A stretch of 64,000 bases of DNA. It comes from a virus. The translations under genes were made by a program, and so were the position numbers. The DNA is taken from IMG/VR virus record IMGVR_UViG_3300043409_001427, positions 1 to 64,000 of that record; one strand, written 5' to 3'. The first letter of the stretch is position 1, and each line of letters starts with the position of its first letter. Shown here piece after piece: positions 16,062 through 25,500 of the stretch. Below the pieces are notes generated by a model. That model saw only the letters and a list, made by a program, of their open reading frames with translations. It did not search any database and was not told the origin of the DNA.

Positions 16062-17330
16062 ATGTCAGCAAAAACTACAACCGCTAGCAAAGCATCAAAA
16101 TCGGACCTAAGTCAAAAGCGAGAATTTTCTCAACAAGAGAAAAATAAAATTGTTGATAAATTAGTAACTGCTCGTATCGGTCTGTTGTTGCGTCATCCAT
16201 TTTTTGGTAATTTGGCAACCCGCCTTAAACTAGTGGATGCTAGCGATTGGCTCAATACTCTTGCCACAGACGGTCGGTATTTTTACTACAGCAACGACTT
16301 TGTTCATAAACTAACTCCTAAAGAATGTGAGTTTGGTTTTGCTCACGAGGTGTTGCACAATGTATTTGATCACATGGGCCGTCGTGAACATCGAGATCCC
16401 CAATTGTCAAACATTGCCGCAGATTATGCCGCTAATCAAATCCTTAAAGATGAACGCATCGGTGAAGTGCCGAGTTGGATTAAAATTTTCCAAGATAACA
16501 AATATCGCGGTCAATCATATGAACAGATCTATGAAGAAATAGAAAAGAATTCTATTAAGATTGATATTAACCAACTTGGCGAATTGCTCGACGAACACCT
16601 TGACGGTGAAGACGGCGAAGGTAACGACCAAGACGGTGACGATAAAGAAGGCAAGGGCAAGCGTCCTGTTTTGTCAGCCGAAGAAAAGAAAAAGATTCGT
16701 GACGAAATTAAAGAAGCAATGGTGGCCGCGTCACAGGCCGCAGGCGCAGGTAGAGTACCGGCAGGTATTGCTAGAATGATCCAAACTTTTACCGAGCCAA
16801 AGATGGACTGGCGTCAAATGTTGCGTATGAATATCCAAAGTATTCTGAAGAGCAATTTTAGTTTTAGTCGTCCTAACCGTAAGTCACAGCATTGCGGTGC
16901 TATTTTGCCCGGGATGATGAACGAAGAAACTATTGATGTATCAGTTGGCATCGATATGAGCGGTAGTATTTCAGATAAACAGGCACAAGATTTCTTGTCC
17001 GAAGTTAAAGGTATTATGGATGAATACAAAGACTTCAAACTAAGCCTGTGGTGCTTTGATACCGCAGTTTATAACTACGCTCAATTTACCGGAGATACTG
17101 CCGATGAAATTGATGACTATAAAGTGACAGGTGGTGGTGGTACTGATTTTGATGCCAATTGGGAATTTATGAAAGAAGAGGGCATCGAGCCTAAGAAGTT
17201 TATCATGTTTACTGACGGTTATCCTTGTGGCAGTTGGGGCGATGAAAACTACTGCGACACACTGTTTATCATCCACGGTAATGATGCAATTGAAGCACCG
17301 TTTGGACAAACTACATACTATAAAGAATAA
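16062..17330 (+). CDS. VWA protein with metallopeptidase-like domain (MoxR partner)
   Basis: A 422-residue protein in two halves. The N-terminal half has FAHEVLHNVFDHMGRR (His95, Glu96, His99), a zincin-type motif as in DUF2201-like proteins. A very acidic linker follows (about 185-205). The C-terminal half is a VWA domain with an intact MIDAS site: DMSGS (Asp298), GGGGTDF and FTDGY. It pairs with the upstream MoxR ATPase, as in bacterial RavA-ViaA-type modules. The ATG at 16062 is 9 bases from AGGA; the ATG at 16053 is too close to it. Confidence 0.82.
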   Translation: MSAKTTTASKASKSDLSQKREFSQQEKNKIVDKLVTARIGLLLRHPFFGNLATRLKLVDASDWLNTLATDGRYFYYSNDFVHKLTPKECEFGFAHEVLHNVFDHMGRREHRDPQLSNIAADYAANQILKDERIGEVPSWIKIFQDNKYRGQSYEQIYEEIEKNSIKIDINQLGELLDEHLDGEDGEGNDQDGDDKEGKGKRPVLSAEEKKKIRDEIKEAMVAASQAAGAGRVPAGIARMIQTFTEPKMDWRQMLRMNIQSILKSNFSFSRPNRKSQHCGAILPGMMNEETIDVSVGIDMSGSISDKQAQDFLSEVKGIMDEYKDFKLSLWCFDTAVYNYAQFTGDTADEIDDYKVTGGGGTDFDANWEFMKEEGIEPKKFIMFTDGYPCGSWGDENYCDTLFIIHGNDAIEAPFGQTTYYKE

Positions 17331-17623
17331 TGTCGTTAAACAGAAATCAGCCAAATCCGCTAAGTGTTCTGGGTATAAGAAGGTTAAATTTTATACCAGA
17401 ACACTTTGCCAAAATAACTATTGAAAAATCTGATATCAAAATGTTAGACCATTGGATTAACTATAACTTAAATAGTAGGTATGCAATCCGGCGAGGTTTA
17501 ACTTTGGACCATAATAAAAAAATGGTAGAAGCGATCGAAGTGGGTATAGAGGATCCTAAAGAGATTACTATGCTAACGCTAGGTTGCCCATTTATACATC
17601 AAAAAGAGAAAAGGAATATTTAA
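17330..17623 (+). CDS. unknown protein
   Basis: A 97-residue protein whose ATG shares a base with the VWA stop (TAATG). It has RNQPNPLSVLGIRRLNFIPEHF and DHWINYNLNSRYAIRRGL segments. Translation coupling ties it to the VWA gene. No function recognised. Confidence 0.55.
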   Translation: MSLNRNQPNPLSVLGIRRLNFIPEHFAKITIEKSDIKMLDHWINYNLNSRYAIRRGLTLDHNKKMVEAIEVGIEDPKEITMLTLGCPFIHQKEKRNI

Positions 17624-17624
17624 A

Positions 17625-17891
17625 ATGAATGAAGAACAAGCAACGGTAGCTAGCCCAGATGTTGGTGGAGAAATGCCGCAGGCGCAACCGCAACAACAGC
17701 CAGAATTAAACATTAATGATTTGCAAAATTTGCGAGCCGTTATTGATACTGCATGTCGTCGTGGTGCATTTGGTGCTAATGAGATGTCTTCTGTAGGTGT
17801 TGTATTTGATCGATTAAACACATTCTTAAATGCTGTTACTCCTCCGGTGGCACCCGATGCAGAACTAGAAAAAACTAAGGAACCAGTATGA
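17625..17891 (+). CDS. small unknown protein
   Basis: An 88-residue protein with a Gln/Pro-rich N-terminus and a globular centre (LQNLRAVIDTACRRGAFGANEM). From memory, similar short proteins are common in marine T4-like phages, with unknown function. GAAAAGGAATATTTAAA gives a good ribosome-binding site. It overlaps the next gene by 4 bp. Confidence 0.6.
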   Translation: MNEEQATVASPDVGGEMPQAQPQQQPELNINDLQNLRAVIDTACRRGAFGANEMSSVGVVFDRLNTFLNAVTPPVAPDAELEKTKEPV

Positions 17892-18493
17892 ACTTAATCA
17901 AACATGTAGGAAAGATGAAAAACAATGGTGCGAAAGTTGCCGTTGTGTATAGATCATTGCCAGGCGACTCGGGCAACTGTCTAGTAATTGGAACAGGAAA
18001 CTTGCCCGATTCTTGGCATGACTCTCTAATGCAACTTATCCAAGATCCGAGTGGGCAGGCCGCAAACGAACTTGCAGATGTTTTGGCTGTTCGTAAATTT
18101 CCAGACGGTTCAACTATGCTAGGTGTGTTGCATGAAAGAGGAATGTTAAAGAGGGTGCCGACCAACGGTGTCATAATGACTCCTACTCCCCAGGCCGCGG
18201 TACTGTTAAGTGAGCTTAACCAAATCATGGCGGAGCAAAAAGGAATCACCATCGATCAGTTGGCAGTAACCGACGGCGTAAATCCTAATCCAAAAACTAA
18301 AAAAACAGCCGAGCCTGGAATCGTTAATAGTGAAACCGAAATTGAAATTGCAGAAGACGAAATGTCTCCAACGCAAATGAGAAGCCGTGCTGACGCATTG
18401 TTTAAACAGGCGCAGGCTCTGCGTAAGCAAGCAGATACTATTGATCCTCCTAAAAGCAAAAAGAAAGAAGTAGTCGTTGACGAAGTTGAATGA
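17888..18493 (+). CDS. unknown protein
   Basis: A 201-residue protein with a predicted alpha/beta N-terminal domain (KVAVVYRSLPGDSGNCLVIG) and a Lys/Glu-rich, probably disordered tail with a helix (RSRADALFKQAQALRKQADT). It overlaps the DHFR gene by 4 bp. No family recognised. Confidence 0.6.
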   Translation: MNLIKHVGKMKNNGAKVAVVYRSLPGDSGNCLVIGTGNLPDSWHDSLMQLIQDPSGQAANELADVLAVRKFPDGSTMLGVLHERGMLKRVPTNGVIMTPTPQAAVLLSELNQIMAEQKGITIDQLAVTDGVNPNPKTKKTAEPGIVNSETEIEIAEDEMSPTQMRSRADALFKQAQALRKQADTIDPPKSKKKEVVVDEVE

Positions 18494-18966
18494 TCAATTG
18501 CCTAGTAGCTATAGATCGTAACCGGGGCATTGGATTTGAAGGTCAGATGCCCTGGCCTCACCTTAAGGGTGATATGAAATGGTTCAAGCAGATGACGACT
18601 GGGCAAGTTGTTATCATGGGATCAACTACATACGATAGCATGGGCAAGCCATTACCCAATCGCGTTAATGTGGTAATAAGTAGAAAGCGACTGTTAGGTG
18701 ATCACACATTCGATGATTGCGGAAGTGCATTAGACTATTGTGCTGTAGAATATCCCGACAAGGATATTTTTGTTATTGGTGGAAGTGCCATTTACGAGCA
18801 ATATTTAGATATCATTGATCGATTTTATGTAACAGAGATCGATGCTACTTACCAATGTGATAAATTTTTTGATTTTAATTATGTTCAAAAATACTTTACA
18901 AAGGTTACAGAACATGCTACATTTAACGATCCAATAAAATATACCATAAAAGAATATAACATATGA
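18490..18966 (+). CDS. frd: dihydrofolate reductase
   Basis: A 158-residue DHFR. NCLVAIDRNRGIGFEGQMPW contains the substrate-pocket segment, WFKQMTTGQVVIMGSTTY the NADPH-binding strand and helix, and FVIGGSAIYEQYL the C-terminal GG motif. It regenerates tetrahydrofolate consumed by the adjacent thymidylate synthase, as in the T4 frd-td pair. The start lies in the ATGA overlap with the upstream gene. Confidence 0.95.
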   Translation: MINCLVAIDRNRGIGFEGQMPWPHLKGDMKWFKQMTTGQVVIMGSTTYDSMGKPLPNRVNVVISRKRLLGDHTFDDCGSALDYCAVEYPDKDIFVIGGSAIYEQYLDIIDRFYVTEIDATYQCDKFFDFNYVQKYFTKVTEHATFNDPIKYTIKEYNI

Positions 18967-19847
18967 TACATCCAGATACTGTTTACCTCAACGCATTAAA
19001 AGATATTGTAAATCACGGAAATGATCGGCCGGATCGCACAGGTATAGGTACCCGTAGTATATTTGGTCTTCAAATGAGATTTAATCTTAGTGACGGTTTT
19101 CCTGCAATCACTACTAAAAAGTTAGCATGGAAGGCTGTAGTTAGTGAACTCCTTTGGTTTATTGAAGGCAGTGGAGACGAATTTCGTTTGAGAGAAATAC
19201 TGCACGGAGAGCGATATTCAGAAAAAAGAACTATCTGGACCGACAATGCCGAAGCAGACTATTGGGTCAAGCGGCGAAAACAGCGGCATCCGGGAGACCT
19301 TGGGCGTGTATATGGTGTACAATGGCGCAGGTGGCGTAAACCACTTATTCGAATTAACAAAGTTGTTCTACAAAATCACGATCAACTACTTGAATTAATT
19401 GACAGCATTAAAACTGATCCATACAGCCGTAGACATATCATTACCGCATGGAATCCCGGCGAACTTGATTTAATGGCATTACCACCTTGTCATATGATGG
19501 CACAATTTTATGTCGAGAACGGTAAACTGAGTTGCCAAATGTATCAGCGTAGTGCAGATATGTTCCTTGGCGTACCATTTAACATCGCGTCATACGCATT
19601 GTTTACTCATATGATTGCACAGGTGTGTAACCTAGGAGTAGGTGACCTAATTATTACAGTTGGGGATGCACACATTTACCAAAATCACTTTGATCAAGTA
19701 GCAGAGCAACTTACTAGAGAGCCGTTGCCGCTAGCAACATTAAAATTAAATCAAGATATTTCTGTTATTACTGAATTTGGCATGGAAGATGTTGAGCTAG
19801 AAGGCTATACTAGCCACGAAGCCATTAAGGCTCCGATGGCTCGTTAA
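18963..19847 (+). CDS. td: thymidylate synthase (ThyA type)
   Basis: A 294-residue ThyA enzyme making dTMP from dUMP. The catalytic Cys176 is in ALPPCHMMAQFYV. RPDRTGIG, RRHIITAWNPGE and QMYQRSADMFLGVPFNIASYA are family blocks. It overlaps frd by 4 bp. No intron interrupts it, unlike T4 td. Its stop overlaps the end of the opposite-strand fibre gene by 4 bp, and a terminator hairpin lies 26 bases past the stop. Confidence 0.97.
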   Translation: MIHPDTVYLNALKDIVNHGNDRPDRTGIGTRSIFGLQMRFNLSDGFPAITTKKLAWKAVVSELLWFIEGSGDEFRLREILHGERYSEKRTIWTDNAEADYWVKRRKQRHPGDLGRVYGVQWRRWRKPLIRINKVVLQNHDQLLELIDSIKTDPYSRRHIITAWNPGELDLMALPPCHMMAQFYVENGKLSCQMYQRSADMFLGVPFNIASYALFTHMIAQVCNLGVGDLIITVGDAHIYQNHFDQVAEQLTREPLPLATLKLNQDISVITEFGMEDVELEGYTSHEAIKAPMAR

Positions 19848-21043
19848 ACTTTAACTTCAATGATACCTTCGGGCCCTGGGAAATTTTCCAGGGCTTTTCC
19901 TATTACGGCATCTGAAGAATCATTATCCAATTTGGATGTAGCGTATCCCCTTTTCATCCCACTAGCAACTAGTAGATCGCCCTTTTTAATAGGACCTGTA
20001 ATCTTGCAAGGAACTCGACCTTTTAAGGCAATATAGGGGTGAGTTTCGTCGGATCCTGCTTCGGAATTCATCATATACGCCGGGTTTTTAGACACTATAC
20101 CTGCGACTGCTGTCGTAGCATGTACCTTAGCAATAGTAACTTCTTTTTCGCCGCCTAGCATTAAAACAGTTCCAGCTTCGTATACTGCATCTGCTTCGTA
20201 TCTTTCAGCAATATCTGCATACAAGGCGGCTGACGCAGTAACTTGAAGGATATCTGTTGTAGAATCATAACTTACCGCAGACCTAGTCACTAAATTCTGT
20301 GTTCCAGATACTGAAGTTGAAAATATCAAATAGTGTGTTCCGGTAGTAGTAGATTCTGTAACATCAACCTTTTGTGTTTTTAAAGAATCGGAGGCCGTTC
20401 CCCAAAATAGATAACCTGTGGATGTGCTAGTAGCTGATCGCCCAGTGATTGCATTTGCACCTGTTAAATTAACACCTTTCTTAATAACTGGAAATGCGCT
20501 GGTTAATCCAGTAGTAGAACTTGGTATGTAATTATTATTAGAAATTTCAATTACAGGAGTAGTTAATATTAGACCTCGGATAGCAGGTCGATCAACTTCG
20601 GTGTTATCTGGTATTCTAGAAAAATCCCAAGAACTACTTGCGCCACCGTATGGTTGATTGGAATTCCATGTATTAGTACTTGCGTCATATACTTTTATTT
20701 GTTGATTATAAGAATCCCACCATAAGTCACCTGTGTTTGCACCAGTTGGAGCAGTTACACTATATGGAATATTAGCTAAGTCTCTAAAACTGGTACCATC
20801 ATAGGAAACTAATAGTCTACGAGACGACGGAGTGGAGTTAAACCACAACTGTCCTTGTACTGGTTTCTTTGGAGCAGTAGTATTGGCAAAGTTTTCTAAC
20901 AACTTAACTAGGTTTTGTTCTACCGGTTGCCCGTATCCCGAATAATTTCTTCCAACAAATGTTAAACTTGTTGAATTATCGACTGTAGCATCTTGAACTG
21001 TTGCTAAAGTCTCCCCATTTGTTTTCTTTAAAATATATGGCAT
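19844..21043 (-). CDS. fibre-like virion protein with Peptidase_G2-like C-terminus
   Basis: A 399-residue protein. Residues 1-80 (SLTFVGRNYSGYGQPVEQNL, then GQLWFNS) are a repeat of the N-terminus of its neighbour. The middle is Ser/Thr/Gly-rich and beta-type, with the structural signature TGDLWWDSYNQQIKVYD. The C-terminal about 110 residues start ADIAERYEADAVYEAGTVL, typical of Peptidase_G2-like or chaperone domains ending phage fibre proteins. It probably decorates the baseplate or tail fibre. It is last in the minus-strand baseplate run. Confidence 0.75.
   Translation of the reverse strand: MPYILKKTNGETLATVQDATVDNSTSLTFVGRNYSGYGQPVEQNLVKLLENFANTTAPKKPVQGQLWFNSTPSSRRLLVSYDGTSFRDLANIPYSVTAPTGANTGDLWWDSYNQQIKVYDASTNTWNSNQPYGGASSSWDFSRIPDNTEVDRPAIRGLILTTPVIEISNNNYIPSSTTGLTSAFPVIKKGVNLTGANAITGRSATSTSTGYLFWGTASDSLKTQKVDVTESTTTGTHYLIFSTSVSGTQNLVTRSAVSYDSTTDILQVTASAALYADIAERYEADAVYEAGTVLMLGGEKEVTIAKVHATTAVAGIVSKNPAYMMNSEAGSDETHPYIALKGRVPCKITGPIKKGDLLVASGMKRGYATSKLDNDSSDAVIGKALENFPGPEGIIEVKV
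19873..19898 (+). terminator. intrinsic terminator for thyA, inside an antisense gene
   Basis: Stem GCCCTGG (19873-19879) with CCAGGGC (19888-19894), an 8-base loop, then TTTT. It only terminates plus-strand transcripts; the same bases encode residues near the C-terminus of the opposite-strand protein. Confidence 0.7.
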
Positions 21044-21055
21044 GATCTTTTCTTC

Positions 21056-21844
21056 TTATAAGGCAGCTATAGCGTTTTTAAAATCAGTAAAACTCGTGCA
21101 AGTTGATATAATCGTTTTTAAATTTTCAATACTTATGCTTGCACCTGTTTGAATAGATTCATCTGGAAATGATAAAGAACTGACTGTCACTGTATTAAGT
21201 TCACTTATTCCAGTTATTCTGATGCCCCCTATTATTGTTAGTCCGTCAACAATCTTAAATTCAGCATCGTTTGCCCTAGAGAAATATGATGTAGCATCTC
21301 CGCCACTAACAATAAATGTAGCAGTAGATATCGCTCCAATTACATCTCCGTGATTCTTTAACAAAGTAACCTGTTGTGTTTCGGCATCCGTAGCATCGTC
21401 AAACACCGGTACAGGAGGATATGACCAACCACTTATAACATTCCTAGGAAAATGTGTTATGGATTGGTACTGTCCACTTGCATCTAAAAAGTTTAATGTG
21501 CTTCTAAGTGTATCGTACCAAAGTTCGCCTGCAATCTGTCCAGTTGGAGAACTATCTTTAATAATAACCGGATTGACTAATTTAAATCCGGTGTCATGAT
21601 CATAGACTTTTAACTTATTGTAAGTAGTATCATACCATAATTGTCCAGGCAGTGGATGTTCTGGTGGAAGTGCTGATACATTGGCAAAATTTGTCAACAT
21701 ATCAATTAAATTTTGATTGTAATATTTTCCATAATTAAGCACATCTCTACCGACCAATGTAATGCTGGAGGTAGAAGTGTTAATTTTTCCCGAAGGGACT
21801 GTTGTTAATACTGTTCCGCTAGTGTTATAAATGATATATGACAT
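21056..21844 (-). CDS. fibre-like virion protein, paralog of its neighbour
   Basis: A 262-residue protein. Its N-terminus (TLVGRDVLNYGKYYNQNL, then LPGQLWYDTTYNKLKVYD) matches that of the downstream 399-residue protein, but the C-terminal half differs and lacks the Peptidase_G2-like end. AAGGGG precedes the ATG. Possibly the two form one fibre or connector with different tips. Function inferred from context. Confidence 0.7.
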   Translation of the reverse strand: MSYIIYNTSGTVLTTVPSGKINTSTSSITLVGRDVLNYGKYYNQNLIDMLTNFANVSALPPEHPLPGQLWYDTTYNKLKVYDHDTGFKLVNPVIIKDSSPTGQIAGELWYDTLRSTLNFLDASGQYQSITHFPRNVISGWSYPPVPVFDDATDAETQQVTLLKNHGDVIGAISTATFIVSGGDATSYFSRANDAEFKIVDGLTIIGGIRITGISELNTVTVSSLSFPDESIQTGASISIENLKTIISTCTSFTDFKNAIAAL

Positions 21845-21856
21845 TTACTATACCCC

Positions 21857-22474
21857 TTAACTCGTTAAACTCTGTATGCGAACAGTGTAGTCTATCTGTA
21901 TTAGTCTGTTTAGTGATTTTTGGACGGGATGAAAAATTACATGGGTAAGCAATACTCCCGATCCAGGACCACTTGCACCATATGATCGCAGGCCTAATTC
22001 ATCAAACACAAATGTTCCTTCGGAGGTCGTTGCATTGTCAAACGCCTGTTGCCCTTCGGGCTCGCCAAAATCTAACAAACAGCTAACTAGAATATCTGAA
22101 TACGGGGCTCCGGCAACATGTCTTACTTCCATGAAATTGCGCCTAGGATCTAAATCATATGGGCTCGATGCATCAATGTTTTTTATGTAGGTTTGATTAT
22201 ATAAACTTGATGATGAATCAAGTGTATTTGGGGTCAAATAAGTTATAATTCCAGTATCATCAACTCGGGTACCGCCATTACCAAAACACATTTCTCCGAT
22301 AAATCTTCCTTGATTGCTCATAGCATGAGCCATTGCTATGCTAAAATTCTCATAATGTATAGCATTAGGTTTATCAATTAAAATCTCGTCCGTTAACGGA
22401 TCAAATATTTTGATATGCCCCTGTATGCTAAAAGCACCTTGATCTTTATGCTGTGTATTGTCACTTCTGTTCAT
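21857..22474 (-). CDS. structural protein, unknown (baseplate region)
   Basis: A 205-residue, beta-rich protein lying between the giant gene and the fibre-like genes. It contains FSIQGHIKIFDPLTDEILIDKPNAIHYEN and a Gly-rich FGNGGTRVDD. A late-type CATAAATA element sits at 22495-22502. An in-frame ATG at 22489 would be almost on the predicted transcription start, whereas the ATG at 22474 has GGGAA 8 bases upstream, so 22474 is preferred. It occupies the position of T4 gp8-gp10-type wedge genes, without recognisable similarity. Confidence 0.65.
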   Translation of the reverse strand: MNRSDNTQHKDQGAFSIQGHIKIFDPLTDEILIDKPNAIHYENFSIAMAHAMSNQGRFIGEMCFGNGGTRVDDTGIITYLTPNTLDSSSSLYNQTYIKNIDASSPYDLDPRRNFMEVRHVAGAPYSDILVSCLLDFGEPEGQQAFDNATTSEGTFVFDELGLRSYGASGPGSGVLLTHVIFHPVQKSLNRLIQIDYTVRIQSLTS

Positions 22475-22494
22475 TTTAATATTTCCCATATCGG

Positions 22495-22502
22495 TATTTA
22501 TG
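22495..22502 (-). promoter_or_regulatory. late-type promoter element (CATAAATA)
   Basis: One mismatch from the T4 late consensus TATAAATA on the minus strand, 20 bases before the preferred start of the 205-residue structural gene. Confidence 0.5.
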
Positions 22503-25500
22503 CCATCTTAATCGGAGCATTTGGCAACTCGGCTGGTCTTTCTTTTAAGAAAGTTGCTATTGTAGATGTACTATCTAGTAAAGGTACAGTCTCAAACAGA
22601 GAAATCTTGTCATTCCACTCATCAGTTACAGCAAATTCTTTCTTAATAATGGTCAACTGTACATCGTCTGCAACATTAAGCACCTCATTATTTAACATTA
22701 TTGATTGCCCTGCTACATTGATTGAAAATTCCTCTGGTAAGAATTTTGTTCCAGAATATACCCAGCCCGGAGTTGCACCAGGTTCGGATCTAGTTCCAAC
22801 AAAGGTCCAAATTTCATTGTTAGAAGTTAATCTGCAAGAAGCTCCAATACTTACTCCTGTTGGTAATAATGAGGAATTTGTCCTATTTCCTAAAAGATGA
22901 TTTACTGGTACGCTATCATAAGAAACTGCCGGATCATGTAAGTATATCCCGGCTTTTCTTAATAGCCTACCGCCATAATATACATCAACTTGATCTTTTC
23001 CATTAATATTAGATGTTAGGTGATGCGATTCTAACATAGCTAGTGGATCGGAAGATACCGATAAAGTAATTCCGTCAGATCTAACAAGATCGTCCGTTCC
23101 AGGATAATATACTAATTCTGTAGATGTACTAATACCATATGTGTATGTTGACGAACTAGTAAATGTATTTTGGATATATGTATTTTCAATTGATTCAATT
23201 TCTTGCCAATGCCCTTGATCAACCACCGAAGTACCGGCAGGATAAAGATTTGCCGGGCCCGTACCCAATGTTCCTCTTCTAAATGCTGTTATTGTAGTGC
23301 TGGTATAATCAGTAAATTCAATACGCTCGCCATTGATGTAAATAATTCCCGGAATATTTTCTTCTTCAATTGGGGGACTTAACACGGATGTGTCTCCAAC
23401 ATAGATAACATCGTCATCTACTGCCAAATTTCTAGTTAGGTAAGTTGAGTTTTCAGCACTCAACCTAGTAAATGTAATTCCGCCCAACATATCATTAAAG
23501 ATTCTATATCCAATTAACTCAGCTGGTACATCTTGACTGATAAAGCTAATAATTTCTACAAAATCACTAGGATCAATCACCCAACTATCACTTATTTCAA
23601 CAGTCTTGTTATCTTCTAAGACAGTAAAGTCATAACTATTAATCAACGGATAACTTTGTAATGGTAATCCGTCGCCTAAACTCTTAAACAATGTAACCCA
23701 AACATATCTATCATCAATTACCGGACGAGACATTTGGAATCGTCTATTTGGATCGCCATTAAATTTTTCAGTATGCATTAATAGGCCGTCGTGATTAGTA
23801 TATGTAATAACCCGAATGGATGCAGATTCTATCATATCAGAATTTGGAACTTGCGCTCCGGGTGCAATGAACAACTCAGTCCCATCTACTCGATAATCAT
23901 AAGCATAATCTGTTAATGTGTTTGCAACTCCAACTACATCCGGTAATAATGTTTCAATAGCAACTGTATCGCCTACATAAGTTGTAGTATTAACTGTTAC
24001 AACACCTAAAGAATATGCAAATGGTACTATCTCGCCGTTGTTGTAAACAACTATCGTTGTCTCTGATAGATACTCTGTAAATATATTTGTCAACGACACA
24101 TTAAATGTAGCACCGGTTGATGTGGTTTCAATCGTATAATAATCAGTTTCTGGTGCTAGCAATCTCCTTGTTCCAATACTATCTGTAATTTCTACAATAG
24201 TTTGAGCAGACTGGGGACCAGATATACCCGGAGGATACATTAAAGTTAATGGATAGTTAGTAGAAGTGCTATCAATTATAAATGTCTGCTCTCTAATTTC
24301 GTTAAAGTAATCATGTGATTCATCAAAGAACCAAGCCTGAACTACATGATTATCACTTACAGGAAGATTATAAAGATTTATTATACACTTTCCAGTTGAT
24401 GTGGTTTGAGATAACATGTAACCGTATTCACTAGAAGATACTACCTCTTCAAGATTGATCCCGTTGACTGTAACATACGAATCAACAATCATATTAAAAT
24501 CAACTACAGTCTCAACTATTAAGTTTGTTTCAGTCCCCGCAAAATAAATGTGCTTATCAATTATTCCCCAAGTTTCTGCATCGCCGCTGCCGCCGCCAAT
24601 TCCAACAATAGTGTATCCTAGTTCACCTAAAGATGATTGTGCAGGAATTGTTAAAGTAGCAGTATCCCAATCTAAATTATAATAGGGTTCATCATATCCT
24701 AATTCGTTAGTGGTGTATGCTAATTCAACTCCGTTGCATATAACACTGATTGCGGCAATGGTAGAAGGTAATCGACTTAACACATACGAAGTAGTGTCTA
24801 CTGACACAACTGTATCAAACTTGGCACTATATATTATTGCTGGTCCAGAACTGCCCCTAGTGAAAACATTTATTCCTAAACTATCTACTACTAGTCCGGG
24901 AACATTTTCTTCGGGGGCATATCCTGCTTCAGCTGTTAAAAATCCGGATTGGCCGTCAATTATAATATCGTTTGGAGCAACCCCTAGAGCTGAATTAAGA
25001 ACACCGTCTTGCCAATCACCGCCCTGTACAATGGAATCAAGATAGATTCCGCCTCGTGGATCGTAAAATGTTTGTCCGCCAACGACTGTTCCTGGATAAT
25101 CAACTCCGTACATTAGTTGACCCAAATCTAATCCTACCATACCACTAGTTGCAGTATAATAACTTAATAATCGATCAGATGCACTTATCAAATCTGCACT
25201 CTTTTCATATGAAATAGTAATTACAGATCCATTTGCAATTGGTTCTTCATCAAAGAAGACAAGATTAGCATATTTTTTATGATACCCATTATATAAGTCT
25301 GTAAAATATCTTATTGTAAATTCACTAGATAGATATAGTCGCCCATCAACCCTAACAGTGATAGAACTCTTATTAGCATTAGGTACCCAGTTTAATAAAA
25401 ATTCTGTTGCTACGCCATTGGCGATAAACATATCAGAAGTTCCAAATTCTCCGGACTCGCTCATTGAGGTAATTCTATCAAATTTCATAGTTACAGAGGT

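Noticed and set aside
24710-25045. Plus-strand ORFs of 70-160 codons inside the giant gene and gp6
   Set aside because: They are shadow frames of long minus-strand genes, without ribosome-binding sites or protein-like composition.
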